Translations under genes and position numbers: made by a program | The notes under the pieces: generated by a model | Databases searched by the model: none | The model's input: only the letters and a program-made list of their open reading frames with translations | What the model was told of the DNA's origin: nothing | Shown: one piece after another, positions 29,895 through 39,387 of the stretch | How the letters are laid out: the number at the start of each line of letters is the position of its first letter | Numbering within the stretch: position 1 is the stretch's first letter | Origin: Polaribacter septentrionalilitoris | GTDB taxonomy: Bacteria > Bacteroidota > Bacteroidia > Flavobacteriales > Flavobacteriaceae | Direction: 5' to 3' | Assembly: GCF_009832745.1 (NCBI RefSeq) | Contig: NZ_VRMJ01000042.1 | Span: forward strand, 337,039 to 401,038 | Length of the DNA: 64,000 nucleotides

Positions 29895-31337
29895 TTATTT
29901 TCTAGGTTTATCATTTTGTAAAAAAGGGGTATCTCTAGGAAACTGTTTTTCTAAAAGCATTTTCATTCTTGCTTCAGTTTTCTTATATTTTTTATTTCCA
30001 GAAAGGTTTACAAAAGACAATAAACTATTTTTATGTTCATATAATTCTGCTTGTAAAATTTCATTGGTTACCGAATTTCTCCACTCTGTATATCGCCATT
30101 TTCCGTCAGTAGCTGTAACGCCCATAATTTTCTTTCCTCTGGCATAAACACTGGTAGCTATTTTATCCCAATTTTTATTTGGTTTATTTATAACAGGAAG
30201 AATACTTTTTCCATCAGGTTTTGGTCCTTCTAATCCACAAAATTCAACTAAAGTTGGAAAAATATCTACATTTTCTACCAATGCATCTGATGTTTTGCCA
30301 GTTTTTCTTTTCTTATAATTGGTTTCTCTACTAATAATTAAAGGAACTCTTACATCTATTTCTACATTAGAATGTTTACACCAAGCTCCATATTCGCCAA
30401 TTTTGTATCCATGATCACTCATGAAAATAACCATGGTGTTTTTTCTTAAATCTAACGCTTCTAAAGTTTGCATTATCTTACCCACTTGTGCATCTATAAA
30501 ACTAACTGAGGCATGATAACCATGAATTAAAGTTCGTGTTAATTCATCATCTAAATCTCCTTTTTTAGGTATTCCATGATATCCTTTTAACTCTCCCCAT
30601 TTACTTAATGCCAAACGATACATTCCTTCTGGTTTTGTTCTTGAAGGAATTTTAAATTTACTTTTATCATGCAAATCCCAGTATTTTTTGGGTGCATTAA
30701 AAGGTAAATGTGGTTTACTTAAACCCACAAACATTAAAAATTTGTCGTCTTTAATTTTGTGCAAAGTTTCAATTGCATATTTGGACACTCGTCCATCTTT
30801 ATAAGCCTCATCTTCAACATCAGCATCCTCAAAAGCAGGTCCTTTTTTATAGGTTCCTTCTTTTTTAAGGCGATTGATTAAAGCAATGTTTTCTGGCTTA
30901 ACGTAACTGTTGGGTTCTTTTGCAAAGTAATTGGTCCATTCTTTTTTATCATCTATACTATGGTGATATACTTTACCAATACTAACTGTTTTGTATCCAT
31001 TTTGTTTGAACAATTGAGGCATAGAAACTACCTCTTTATGTACTTTTCTAAGTGGTGTAAAAATACTATAAATCCCTAGTGTTTCTGGTCGTAAACCTGT
31101 TAAGGTACTCATTCTAGAAGGTGCACAAATAGCTTGTTGCACATATGCTTTGTTAAATTGTACACCATCTGCTGCCAATTTATCAATATTTGGAGTTATT
31201 GCTGTTTCACTACCATAACAACCTAATTCTGCTCGTAAATCATCAACATAAAATATTAATACGTTGGGTTTTTCTTCTTGAGAAAAAGTGTTTGAAGCAA
31301 AAAAAGCAACGCACAGTAATGCTAGTATTCTTTTCAT
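29895..31337 (-). CDS. Secreted sulfatase (S1_7, iduronate-2-sulfatase-like)
   Basis: Sulfatase of 480 aa from the chosen ATG at 31337, where a clean signal peptide begins ([20 protein letters not shown]). A longer frame to 31406 only extends into the upstream gene. Asp32-Asp33 (YVDDLR) bind metal, the maturation motif is Cys71-Ala-Pro-Ser-Arg ([12 protein letters not shown]), and [13 protein letters not shown] completes the site. [15 protein letters not shown] and the overall length place it with S1_7-like enzymes. It ends the GH78-GH78-GH43-sulfatase-sulfatase operon, 14 bp after the previous sulfatase. Its closest relative here is the edge-truncated gene at 1-773. Confidence 0.92.
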   Translation of the reverse strand: MKRILALLCVAFFASNTFSQEEKPNVLIFYVDDLRAELGCYGSETAITPNIDKLAADGVQFNKAYVQQAICAPSRMSTLTGLRPETLGIYSIFTPLRKVHKEVVSMPQLFKQNGYKTVSIGKVYHHSIDDKKEWTNYFAKEPNSYVKPENIALINRLKKEGTYKKGPAFEDADVEDEAYKDGRVSKYAIETLHKIKDDKFLMFVGLSKPHLPFNAPKKYWDLHDKSKFKIPSRTKPEGMYRLALSKWGELKGYHGIPKKGDLDDELTRTLIHGYHASVSFIDAQVGKIMQTLEALDLRKNTMVIFMSDHGYKIGEYGAWCKHSNVEIDVRVPLIISRETNYKKRKTGKTSDALVENVDIFPTLVEFCGLEGPKPDGKSILPVINKPNKNWDKIATSVYARGKKIMGVTATDGKWRYTEWRNSVTNEILQAELYEHKNSLLSFVNLSGNKKYKKTEARMKMLLEKQFPRDTPFLQNDKPRK

Positions 31338-31351
31338 CTTAAATAAATATT

Positions 31352-32830
31352 TTAAAGTTTTTTTGGTGATTGCACTGTACCTGTTCCTTCTTTCCAATCC
31401 CACCAATTAATAGCTCTTCTGCTATCGTCAAATTTATAACCCCATTTTTCCATATAATACGCTCTTGGTCTAACTTCATCTCCAATTTTTTGAAGTTGCT
31501 TTTGTAATTTGGTGTCTAAATCTTTTTGAATTCCTTCAAATTCTGGTTTCCCTAATAAATTATTTTGTTGGTAAGGGTCTTTAACATTGTCATAAAACAT
31601 ACTTGGCCCTTTTGGAGTAACTGCATAAGTGTATTGCTTCGTTCTAATTCCTCTGTAAGGTTGATCTTTATAATTAGCTCCAAAAGGAGCAACATTCATC
31701 ACCAAAGCTGCTCTATCTGCATTTGGATTAGGATTTTGGATTAATGCTGCTAAATTTTCTCCTTCAATATCTTTTGGAATATCAATATTTGTTAACCCCA
31801 ATAAAGATGGTAAAATATCTGGCGTTGTTAAAGGCGCATTTACAACTTTCCCTTTATTACCTTTAATTTTTGGGTATCTGATTAAGAAAGGAACTCTAAC
31901 AGATTCGTCCCAAGCCAATTGTTTTACAAAAGGTTTTACGCCATGTGCCCCCATCATTTCTCCATGATCTGCAGAAAAAACAATAATGGTGTTTTCTAAT
32001 AAACCCAATTCTTTTATTTTATTAATAACATTCCCAATAGCTTTATCTGTTGCAGTTGCGTGTGCATAATACCCCTGTAATTCTTTACGAGCTCTTTCTT
32101 TAAATTTATCCGAAATATTAGGATTCAATGTCAACGATTCTGGCGGATACATATCTTTATACTTCTTTGGGGCAGAACCATGAGGATAATGTGGTGTAGC
32201 AATAGAAATTACGGCTAAAAATGGATTCTCATCTTTAGAATGCTTTTCTAAATATTGATTTGCATCTTCTGTAATTGCAAATGGCGAGTACTTTTTCCAG
32301 TGTTTTAATGTGATATCTTCATTATCATAATAAGGCATTTTTGTATAATTATGAGAACATTCTAGAGCTCTCCAAAAATCAAAACCTTGTCGTCGTTCTT
32401 TTGGGATGTAGGTTGAACGACCATGACCATCTAAATGCCATTTACCCCAATAAGCAGTGTTATAGCCTTCTTTTTTAAATATTTCTGCCATGGTTACTTC
32501 TTCTGCAGGCATGTGCAAGTCATTTAAAAACATTCCTGTAGTTGTTGGGAATTTCCCTGTAAATAATGCTGCACGATGTGGTGTACAAACTGGAGTTACA
32601 GAAACTGTATTTGTAAAATTTACTGATTCTTTAGCAAAAGCATCTAAATTTGGTGTTTTTACATCTGGGTTGCCAGCATATCCTAAAGCAGAACCTCTCC
32701 ATTGATCTGTAAGGATATAGACTATGTTTGGTTTTTTTTCTACTTTTTGTTCTGATTTTGCTGCTTTTTTAGAACTTGATAGCAAACATACCATTGCTAA
32801 AATGGTAATTGAAAATAATTTAATTTTCAT
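31352..32830 (-). CDS. Sulfatase (S1 type) with CTPHR maturation motif
   Basis: 492-aa sulfatase. Metal-binding Asp42 lies in [20 protein letters not shown] and the maturation motif is Cys82-Thr-Pro-His-Arg ([13 protein letters not shown]), a valid C-x-P-x-R form. [13 protein letters not shown] and [13 protein letters not shown] follow as expected. The signal sequence ends [12 protein letters not shown]; where sister genes have a lipobox Cys this one has Ser. It may therefore be soluble, unless Cys15 (AMVC) is used. It is 23 bp downstream of a GH43 and 14 bp upstream of another sulfatase, within one operon. Substrate unknown. Confidence 0.92.
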   Translation of the reverse strand: MKIKLFSITILAMVCLLSSSKKAAKSEQKVEKKPNIVYILTDQWRGSALGYAGNPDVKTPNLDAFAKESVNFTNTVSVTPVCTPHRAALFTGKFPTTTGMFLNDLHMPAEEVTMAEIFKKEGYNTAYWGKWHLDGHGRSTYIPKERRQGFDFWRALECSHNYTKMPYYDNEDITLKHWKKYSPFAITEDANQYLEKHSKDENPFLAVISIATPHYPHGSAPKKYKDMYPPESLTLNPNISDKFKERARKELQGYYAHATATDKAIGNVINKIKELGLLENTIIVFSADHGEMMGAHGVKPFVKQLAWDESVRVPFLIRYPKIKGNKGKVVNAPLTTPDILPSLLGLTNIDIPKDIEGENLAALIQNPNPNADRAALVMNVAPFGANYKDQPYRGIRTKQYTYAVTPKGPSMFYDNVKDPYQQNNLLGKPEFEGIQKDLDTKLQKQLQKIGDEVRPRAYYMEKWGYKFDDSRRAINWWDWKEGTGTVQSPKKL

Positions 32831-32853
32831 TTTTGGGATAATTGTGTATTTGA

Positions 32854-33837
32854 TTATTGACTAATTTTTGAAACACCTTCTTCTGTGGCGTAAATTTCTT
32901 GTATTGTACCATCTTCATTATAGTACAAATACTCAATAGCAGTATTTCTTCTAAATTTAGATCCCTCATTCCATCCTTGCCAATGATAAAAGAAATAATT
33001 TTTTCCTTTATAAGTTATAATAGAATGATGGTCTTGTCTTTGCTTTGGATTCAACCCGCCTTTGTATTCAAATGGTCCATAAGGATTGTTACCCATTGCA
33101 TAAAACCCGCCTAAACCCGCATTGTAAGAGAAATAGTAGATTCCGTTTCGTTTGTGCATGTAACTAGCTTCAAAAAAGTTTTTATACCCATAATCTATAG
33201 TTCTTGGTTTTTCTGCCAATTCTAATAAATTGTCTTTTAAGAGAGCTACTTTAGGCTCTCTAACTCCCCAATATAAATACGTTTTACCATCATCATCTGT
33301 AAAAACACAAGGATCTAACCATTGTCCTTCTACACCATCAATCCAACCTACATATTTAAAAGGCCCTTCTGGAACATCACTAACTGCAACCCCACATCGC
33401 ATATCGTCTTTATTGCCTTTTACAGAATGAGGATACAATAAATAATACTTGTTATTCTTATAAATAGCAGTTGGTGCCCACATCCAACCAGGAACTCCCC
33501 ATGGAATATCTCTAGAATGGAAAACTTCTCCATGATCGGTCCAATTAACCATGTCTGTTGATGAAAAAGCACGATACCCATCCATTGAGTTGTAATTTAC
33601 TGCATCTTCTGCATCTCGAGAAGTATACATCCATACTTTACCATCATTCCAAATGTGGGCAGATGGGTCTGCGGTTCTAATATGACGAATTACTGGATTA
33701 TTATAACTAGTTTCCTTTAAAACTTGTTGCTTATCATTTTCATTCTTTTTAGATGTTCCTTTATTTTGTTTTTTACATCCCGCTAAAATGAGAATGATTG
33801 TAATAAAAAAAACAGTTTTAAATAATATGACTTTCAT
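32854..33837 (-). CDS. GH43-family glycosidase lipoprotein, 327 aa
   Basis: Single-domain five-bladed propeller glycosidase with lipobox Cys21 (LAGCKK). The Asp base is in IRTADPSAHIWNDGKVWMYT, the transition-state Asp in QWLDPCVFTDDDGKTYLYWG and the acid Glu in NFFEASYMHKRNGIYYFSYN. There is no accessory domain, unlike the other GH43 at 2572-3894. GH43 enzymes typically release arabinose, xylose or galactose; xylose from ulvan side repeats is a plausible product here (inference). Its start overlaps the stop of the upstream GH78 (TAATG), showing tight coupling with rhamnosidase expression. Confidence 0.9.
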   Translation of the reverse strand: MKVILFKTVFFITIILILAGCKKQNKGTSKKNENDKQQVLKETSYNNPVIRHIRTADPSAHIWNDGKVWMYTSRDAEDAVNYNSMDGYRAFSSTDMVNWTDHGEVFHSRDIPWGVPGWMWAPTAIYKNNKYYLLYPHSVKGNKDDMRCGVAVSDVPEGPFKYVGWIDGVEGQWLDPCVFTDDDGKTYLYWGVREPKVALLKDNLLELAEKPRTIDYGYKNFFEASYMHKRNGIYYFSYNAGLGGFYAMGNNPYGPFEYKGGLNPKQRQDHHSIITYKGKNYFFYHWQGWNEGSKFRRNTAIEYLYYNEDGTIQEIYATEEGVSKISQ

Positions 33838-36587
33838 TATAGCTTAGAATTAAATGTATAGGTACCAGGTTTTACGATTAACTCAGAATTAACTTTATTA
33901 TCGCTTATCATTTTTACATCATTAGATTCTTCAAAAGGTTCTAATATTCCTGGCACTGTAACTTTTGCTTTTGTATTTGGAGGAACAACAATTTGTAATT
34001 GTAACTTATCTCCTTTTATTTCCCAAGATGATGAAACTTTCCCATAAGGTGTATCTAAATTTGCTGATGCCGATGTTAATGGAGATCTTGGAACTGGCGC
34101 AATTTTAATAGTTTTATAACCAGCCTCTAAGGGAGCTATACCTGCAATACGCTCGTACATCCACTCTCCAATAGCTCCGTAAGCATAATGATTTAAACTG
34201 TTCATATTTTGCGGATTAAAACCTTCTGCTTTGCTATAACTATTCCAACGTTCCCAAATAGTTGTAGCTCCTTGGTTTATTGAATAAAACCAAGATGGAT
34301 AAGTTTCGTTAAACAATAATTTATACATCAAATCTATTTCTCCTGTTTCATCTAATACTTCAGATAACAAAGGTGTACCTAAAAAACCTGTTCTTAAATG
34401 ATTATCTGCTTCTTCAATCTTTTTTAATAATTGTTCTTTTGCCCCTTTTTGTTTTTGTTCTGGTAACATATCGAATGCCAATGCCAACAAATAGGTTGTT
34501 TGGGTTTCTGGAGCATTTTTTACTTTTCCATTGTCATCAAAAAAATGATTTGCAAACTTTTTTGATACTTCTTTAAAAAGGTTCTCATATTTTTGATATT
34601 CATTTTCTTTTCCCAAAATTTTTGCGGTTTTTGCAGTTAGTTTTGCTGAGTGTGCAAAAAATGCAGTTCCAATTACACTTTGTTTAGTATCTCCTTTATT
34701 ATTCCCATTTTCTGGATAAGGTTGTAACCAATCTCCAAAAAAACCCATTTTAGAGATTCCTTTTTTGGTGTTTTTTTCATGATAAGCAACCCAACCTTTC
34801 ATCATTTCAAAATTTTCTTGTAAAATTCTTTTGTCTCCTGTTCTTTGATATATTTTCCAAGGGATAATAGTACACACATCTCCCCAACCTGCACTTACTT
34901 TATTGTTAAACAAAACATCTGGCACTACCCAAGGAATTCCTCCATCATCAAACTGAGATTCTCGTACACTTTGCATCCAGCTTGCCCAAAATTTATACAC
35001 ATCTGCATTAAAGATAGACGTTGGTCCAAACACTTGTGCATCTCCTGTCCAGCCCATACGTTCGTCACGCTGTGGACAATCTGTTGGGATATCAAAGAAA
35101 TTCCCTCTTAATCCCCAAACAATATTGCTTTGTAGTTGATTTAATTTTTCATTTGAAGATGTAAATGTTCCATTTTTATCAAAATCTGAATATTGTACCA
35201 AACCTGTTACCCAATCTTTTAAGGGCGCTTTTGAGGTATCAAAACCACTTAATTCTACATATCTAAATCCGTGAAATGTAAATTTTGGTTCATATTCTAT
35301 AATCCCATCTTCACTAGCTGTATAATAATTTGTCGACAAAGCAGAGCGATAATTTTCAGTATAAAAAGAACCGTCTGGAGATAACATTTCTGCAAATCTA
35401 ATTTTAAGCGTTTGTCCTTTTTTCATAGGCACTTTTACTAACGGAACACCCACCATATTTTGTTCTAAATCAAAAATAACTGCTCCATCTTTTTCTATTA
35501 TTTGTTTTGTAGGAAGCTGAATTTTAGTTTTTACTGTGGTATGTCTTTTAGGTTCTAAACGAATATCATTAGTAATAGAAAATGCATTTACAGCTTCCCA
35601 ATTCTTATCATTAAAATTATTGGTTGTCCAATTTGGCATCTCTAAATTGGCATCATACGTTTCTCCATCATAAATACTTGCCAAACGTATGGGACCGTTT
35701 GTAGTTCCTTTCCAACTATCATCAGAAATTATCACTTCTTTTGAACCATCTTTCATTGTCAATTCTAACTGGCAAATCATTTTAGGCGTTTCAGTATCTA
35801 GCCAGTATTTTTTCATCCAACCTAAACGTCCAGAATGCCATCCTGCCGCTAATTCTACACCAATCGTATTTTGTCCAGATTCTATTAAATCACTAACATC
35901 ATAAGTAATAGTTTCAATACGTTTTTTATAAGGCGTGTATCCTGGAGGCATCACATCATCACTTACATTTTCTCCATTTATGGAAACATCAAAAACACCT
36001 TTTGCTGTAATGTATAATCTTGCTGATGCTACATCATTAGAAAGTTCAAAATCTTTACGTAAATATTGTGGTCTGTGTAGCATATTTTTTTGAGTACCTA
36101 TAACTTTTTCTTTTTTGGTATCTAAACCAATCCACTTTGCTTTCCAATCAGAATTATTTAATAACCCTAGTTCAAAATGATGGATTTCACTCCAAAAAGA
36201 AGCCTCTTTGTCTTGATTCCAATACTTTACTTGCCAGAATACTTTTTGACGTGATTGTAATTTTTCTCCTTGATATTTTACCCAAACAGATTGCTCACTT
36301 TTTTGTTTTTTTGAATCCCACAAATCTGCGTCATTGGGTAATAATTCTGGGTTACTTGCTACCACAATTTGATATGCAAACTGGCTTTTATTATTTTTTA
36401 AGGCAGGTAATTTCCAGGAAAATGTTGGTGTAGCATCATAAAAACCTAAAGGATTTTGAAATCCTTCTGAAATGGTTAAATCATTTGCTTTTTCTAAAGT
36501 TTCCTTTTGATCACAAGAGGTTACACTAAAAAAAACAACACATAAAAGTGTGATTAAAAATGCTTTTTGTTGAGATGTATTATTCAT
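33837..36587 (-). CDS. GH78 alpha-L-rhamnosidase lipoprotein (tandem copy 2)
   Basis: 916-aa GH78 enzyme with lipobox Cys25 (SVTSCDQ). N-terminal beta-sandwich domains include ISEGFQNPLGFYDATPTFSW and RQKVFWQVKYWNQD. The alpha/alpha barrel follows, with DIPTDCPQRDERMGWTGD carrying the likely catalytic Glu and NQGATTIWERWNSYS a second conserved Glu. A C-terminal domain (ASANLDTPYGKVSSSWEI) closes the typical GH78 layout. It releases terminal alpha-L-rhamnose. It is strongly similar in order and motifs to the adjacent copy and overlaps it by 8 bp, so the pair arose by tandem duplication. Divergence in the barrel suggests a different subsite preference (inference). Confidence 0.94.
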   Translation of the reverse strand: MNNTSQQKAFLITLLCVVFFSVTSCDQKETLEKANDLTISEGFQNPLGFYDATPTFSWKLPALKNNKSQFAYQIVVASNPELLPNDADLWDSKKQKSEQSVWVKYQGEKLQSRQKVFWQVKYWNQDKEASFWSEIHHFELGLLNNSDWKAKWIGLDTKKEKVIGTQKNMLHRPQYLRKDFELSNDVASARLYITAKGVFDVSINGENVSDDVMPPGYTPYKKRIETITYDVSDLIESGQNTIGVELAAGWHSGRLGWMKKYWLDTETPKMICQLELTMKDGSKEVIISDDSWKGTTNGPIRLASIYDGETYDANLEMPNWTTNNFNDKNWEAVNAFSITNDIRLEPKRHTTVKTKIQLPTKQIIEKDGAVIFDLEQNMVGVPLVKVPMKKGQTLKIRFAEMLSPDGSFYTENYRSALSTNYYTASEDGIIEYEPKFTFHGFRYVELSGFDTSKAPLKDWVTGLVQYSDFDKNGTFTSSNEKLNQLQSNIVWGLRGNFFDIPTDCPQRDERMGWTGDAQVFGPTSIFNADVYKFWASWMQSVRESQFDDGGIPWVVPDVLFNNKVSAGWGDVCTIIPWKIYQRTGDKRILQENFEMMKGWVAYHEKNTKKGISKMGFFGDWLQPYPENGNNKGDTKQSVIGTAFFAHSAKLTAKTAKILGKENEYQKYENLFKEVSKKFANHFFDDNGKVKNAPETQTTYLLALAFDMLPEQKQKGAKEQLLKKIEEADNHLRTGFLGTPLLSEVLDETGEIDLMYKLLFNETYPSWFYSINQGATTIWERWNSYSKAEGFNPQNMNSLNHYAYGAIGEWMYERIAGIAPLEAGYKTIKIAPVPRSPLTSASANLDTPYGKVSSSWEIKGDKLQLQIVVPPNTKAKVTVPGILEPFEESNDVKMISDNKVNSELIVKPGTYTFNSKL

Positions 36588-39309
36588 TAGATTCTAATTT
36601 AATTTGAAATTGATAAGTACCTGCACATACTGTTTTAACCTCTGGTTTTTTGCTTTTTAATATCTCTGGAAAATGAATTTCTGCAGTTGTATTTGGAGGA
36701 ATTGTTGCTTCTAAATAAAATACATCATTTTCAATTTTCCAAGAAGAAGATGCTTTTCCATAAGGTGTGTTTACACTTGCTTCAGCAGAAGTTAATGGTT
36801 GATTAGGTATTGGAGCAATTTTAATTTTCTTGTAACCTGGTTCTAAAGCAGATAATCCTGCAATACGTTCGTACATCCATTGGCCAACTGCACCATAAGC
36901 ATAATGGTTTAAGCTATTCATGCTTTGTGGATTGTAACCACTTTCTTTGCTAAAGCTATTCCAACGTTCCCACATTGTGGTTGCTCCTTGATTTATAGAG
37001 TAAAACCAAGAAGGATAGGTTTCTTTAAACAAGATTGTATACATCAAATCAATTTCTCCCATATCATCTAAAACTTTGGGTAAAATTGGAGTTCCTAAAA
37101 ATCCAGTTCCTAGATGATTATCTGCATTTTTAATAGTTTCTAGCAAATGTTTTTGGGCTTTTACTTTGGTTTCTGGTTTTAGCAAATCAAAATATATCGC
37201 GAGTAAATAACTGGTTTGCGTTTGCTTTTTATTTTGATATTTTCCGTTCTTATCAAAAAACTTGTTTTCAAAAGCTAAAGCGATTTCGTTATATAAATTT
37301 TTATATTTTTTTTCATCATCAACCTTACCTAAAACACCTGCAATTTTAGAAACTAAGTGAGCCGAATGTGCAAAATAAGCGGTATTTACAAAACTTCCTG
37401 GTGTGTCACCTCTATTTCCCATTTTACCACCTTTTGTTGGATATGGTTGCAACCAATCTCTAAAAGAATGTATGGTTGGTATGTAATTTTTTGATTTAGA
37501 TTGGTAATAACCCACCCATTTTTTAGCCATTTCAAAATTTTCTTCCAACACTCTTTTATCTCCTGTACTATTATAAATATCCCAAGGAATAATAACACAG
37601 GCATCACCCCAACCAGAACTTGCTCTGTTATTTTGAAGTACATCTGGTATGATAAAAGGCACCAAACCATTGTCGTGTTCAGATTGTGTTTCTCGCATAC
37701 TTTGTAACCAAGCTGTCCAAAAGGCATGCATTTTAAAATTATACATAGCCGTTGGCGAAATAACTTGTGCATCTCCTGTCCATCCTAAACGTTCGTCACG
37801 TTGTGGACAATCTGTTGGAATGTCTAACAAATTATCTCGTAAACCCCAAGTTATGTTACTTTGTAGTTGATTTAATTTATCGTGCGAAGATGTAAATGTT
37901 CCGTTTCTATCAAAATTTGAATGTTGTACGACTCCTTTTACCCAACTAGAATCTGGTTTTGCTGAAGCATCAAAACCGGATAATTGGATATATTGAAAAC
38001 CGTGAAAGGTAAATTTTGGTGTATATTCTATAACGCCATTTTTTGCTGCAATATAATAATCGGTTGATTTTGCCGAACGATAGTTTTTGGTATAAAACGT
38101 ATTGTCTGACAATAACATTTCTGAAAAACGGATGGTTAAGGTATCTCCTTTTTTCATAGGAACAGTTACTTTTGGTACACCCACCATATTTTGTTTTAAA
38201 TTAAAAACAACAGATTTATTTGTAGCTGTTACTATTTCTGCATCCTCTAAAACAAGCATGTTTTTTACTGTTGTATGGCGTTTTGGTTCTAATTTTACAT
38301 TATCAGCAATCTCTTCTACTTCCGTATTTATCCAAGATAAATCTTCAAAAGTTGCTGTATTCCAATTTGGCATTTCTAAATTAGAATCATATACTTCTCC
38401 ATCGTACAAACTTGCCAATCTTATTGGTCCATTTGTGGTTCCTTTCCAAGTTTCATCAGAAATAATTGTTTTTTTAGAACCATCTTTTAAGGTAATTTCT
38501 AACTGACATAAAACTTTTGGCGAGGCAAAATTTTTGTAAACTGCTTTTCCTCTACTTATTCTACCTGAATGCCAACCAGAAGCAAGCTCTACAGCAATTG
38601 CGTTTTTACCAGAAGTCAATAAGTCTGTTACATCATACGTTAAAGTTTCAATGCGATGATTGTAAGGCGTCCAACCAGGTGTTAATATATCATCACTAAT
38701 GTCTTTTCCATTTAAATGCACATCAAAAACACCTTTTGAAGTGATGTATAATCTAGCTTTCTCTATATCATCTGGTAACTCAAAACCTTTTCGTAAATAT
38801 TGTGGTCTGTGCATTAAAAACTTACGAACTCCTTTAATACTATCTTTTGCAGTATCTAAACCTGTCCATTTTGCTTTCCAATCTGAGTTTTTTAATAAGC
38901 CAAGTTCAAAATGATTGACATCACTCCATGAAGAAGCATTCTTATCTTGATTCCAATAACGGACTTGCCAAAATACTTTTTGACGCGATTTTAAGGCTTC
39001 TCCTTGATACTTTATAAAAGTAGACTGTGCACTTTCTTGTTTTTTAGAATCCCACAAATCAGCATTATTTGGCAATAAATCTTTAGAAGATGCTACTACA
39101 ATTTGATAAGCTGATTGCGATTTTATTTCTTTTGAAACTGGTAATTGCCAAGAAAAAGTTGGTTTTGGATTGTAAAAACCTATTGGGTTTTTAAAACCTT
39201 CAGAAATCGTTAATTCTTTTGGTCGTTGAATGCCATCTTGCGAACAAGACATCATCACTATAAAAAAAGAATAAATAGAAAGACTAAAAAAAAGAGTTTT
39301 GCGTATCAT
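36580..39309 (-). CDS. GH78 alpha-L-rhamnosidase lipoprotein (tandem copy 1)
   Basis: 909-aa GH78 enzyme, lipobox Cys22 (MMSCSQ). Same domain order as its neighbour: ISEGFKNPIGFYNPKPTFSW, a rhamnose-binding sandwich, then the barrel motif DIPTDCPQRDERLGWTGD with the likely catalytic Glu and NQGATTMWERWNSFS. The C-terminal domain starts near AEASVNTPYGKASSSW. It is the first gene of a five-gene operon (GH78, GH78, GH43, two sulfatases) and has the shared promoter element 58 bp upstream. It should remove rhamnose after desulfation of ulvan oligosaccharides. Confidence 0.94.
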   Translation of the reverse strand: MIRKTLFFSLSIYSFFIVMMSCSQDGIQRPKELTISEGFKNPIGFYNPKPTFSWQLPVSKEIKSQSAYQIVVASSKDLLPNNADLWDSKKQESAQSTFIKYQGEALKSRQKVFWQVRYWNQDKNASSWSDVNHFELGLLKNSDWKAKWTGLDTAKDSIKGVRKFLMHRPQYLRKGFELPDDIEKARLYITSKGVFDVHLNGKDISDDILTPGWTPYNHRIETLTYDVTDLLTSGKNAIAVELASGWHSGRISRGKAVYKNFASPKVLCQLEITLKDGSKKTIISDETWKGTTNGPIRLASLYDGEVYDSNLEMPNWNTATFEDLSWINTEVEEIADNVKLEPKRHTTVKNMLVLEDAEIVTATNKSVVFNLKQNMVGVPKVTVPMKKGDTLTIRFSEMLLSDNTFYTKNYRSAKSTDYYIAAKNGVIEYTPKFTFHGFQYIQLSGFDASAKPDSSWVKGVVQHSNFDRNGTFTSSHDKLNQLQSNITWGLRDNLLDIPTDCPQRDERLGWTGDAQVISPTAMYNFKMHAFWTAWLQSMRETQSEHDNGLVPFIIPDVLQNNRASSGWGDACVIIPWDIYNSTGDKRVLEENFEMAKKWVGYYQSKSKNYIPTIHSFRDWLQPYPTKGGKMGNRGDTPGSFVNTAYFAHSAHLVSKIAGVLGKVDDEKKYKNLYNEIALAFENKFFDKNGKYQNKKQTQTSYLLAIYFDLLKPETKVKAQKHLLETIKNADNHLGTGFLGTPILPKVLDDMGEIDLMYTILFKETYPSWFYSINQGATTMWERWNSFSKESGYNPQSMNSLNHYAYGAVGQWMYERIAGLSALEPGYKKIKIAPIPNQPLTSAEASVNTPYGKASSSWKIENDVFYLEATIPPNTTAEIHFPEILKSKKPEVKTVCAGTYQFQIKLESNE

Positions 39310-39338
39310 TAATTAAGGTTATAGTCATCTATAATTAC

Positions 39339-39383
39339 GCAATCTCTTTTATTTTTTTTAAAAAACCATCCTGTTGTATCTCG
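39339..39383 (-). promoter_or_regulatory. Promoter with 10-bp-pitch direct repeat, upstream of GH78 operon
   Basis: Coding strand CGAGAT-acaa-CAGGAT (39368-39383), 58 bp before the ATG. The -7 region at the usual 21-bp spacing reads GAGATTGC, a weak match to TAnnTTTG. The second hexamer is perfect; the first keeps only C1, A5 and the final pyrimidine. Confidence 0.65.
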
Positions 39384-39387
39384 ATTT

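Noticed and set aside
31338..31406. Upstream start giving a 23-residue extension of the 29895 sulfatase
   Set aside because: The extension lies inside the upstream sulfatase gene and would hide a clean signal peptide that starts at 31337.
37386..37772. 128-aa frame on the minus strand inside the GH78 gene, and many plus-strand frames over the whole locus
   Set aside because: They are out-of-frame shadows of well-supported genes, without signal, domain or start context.
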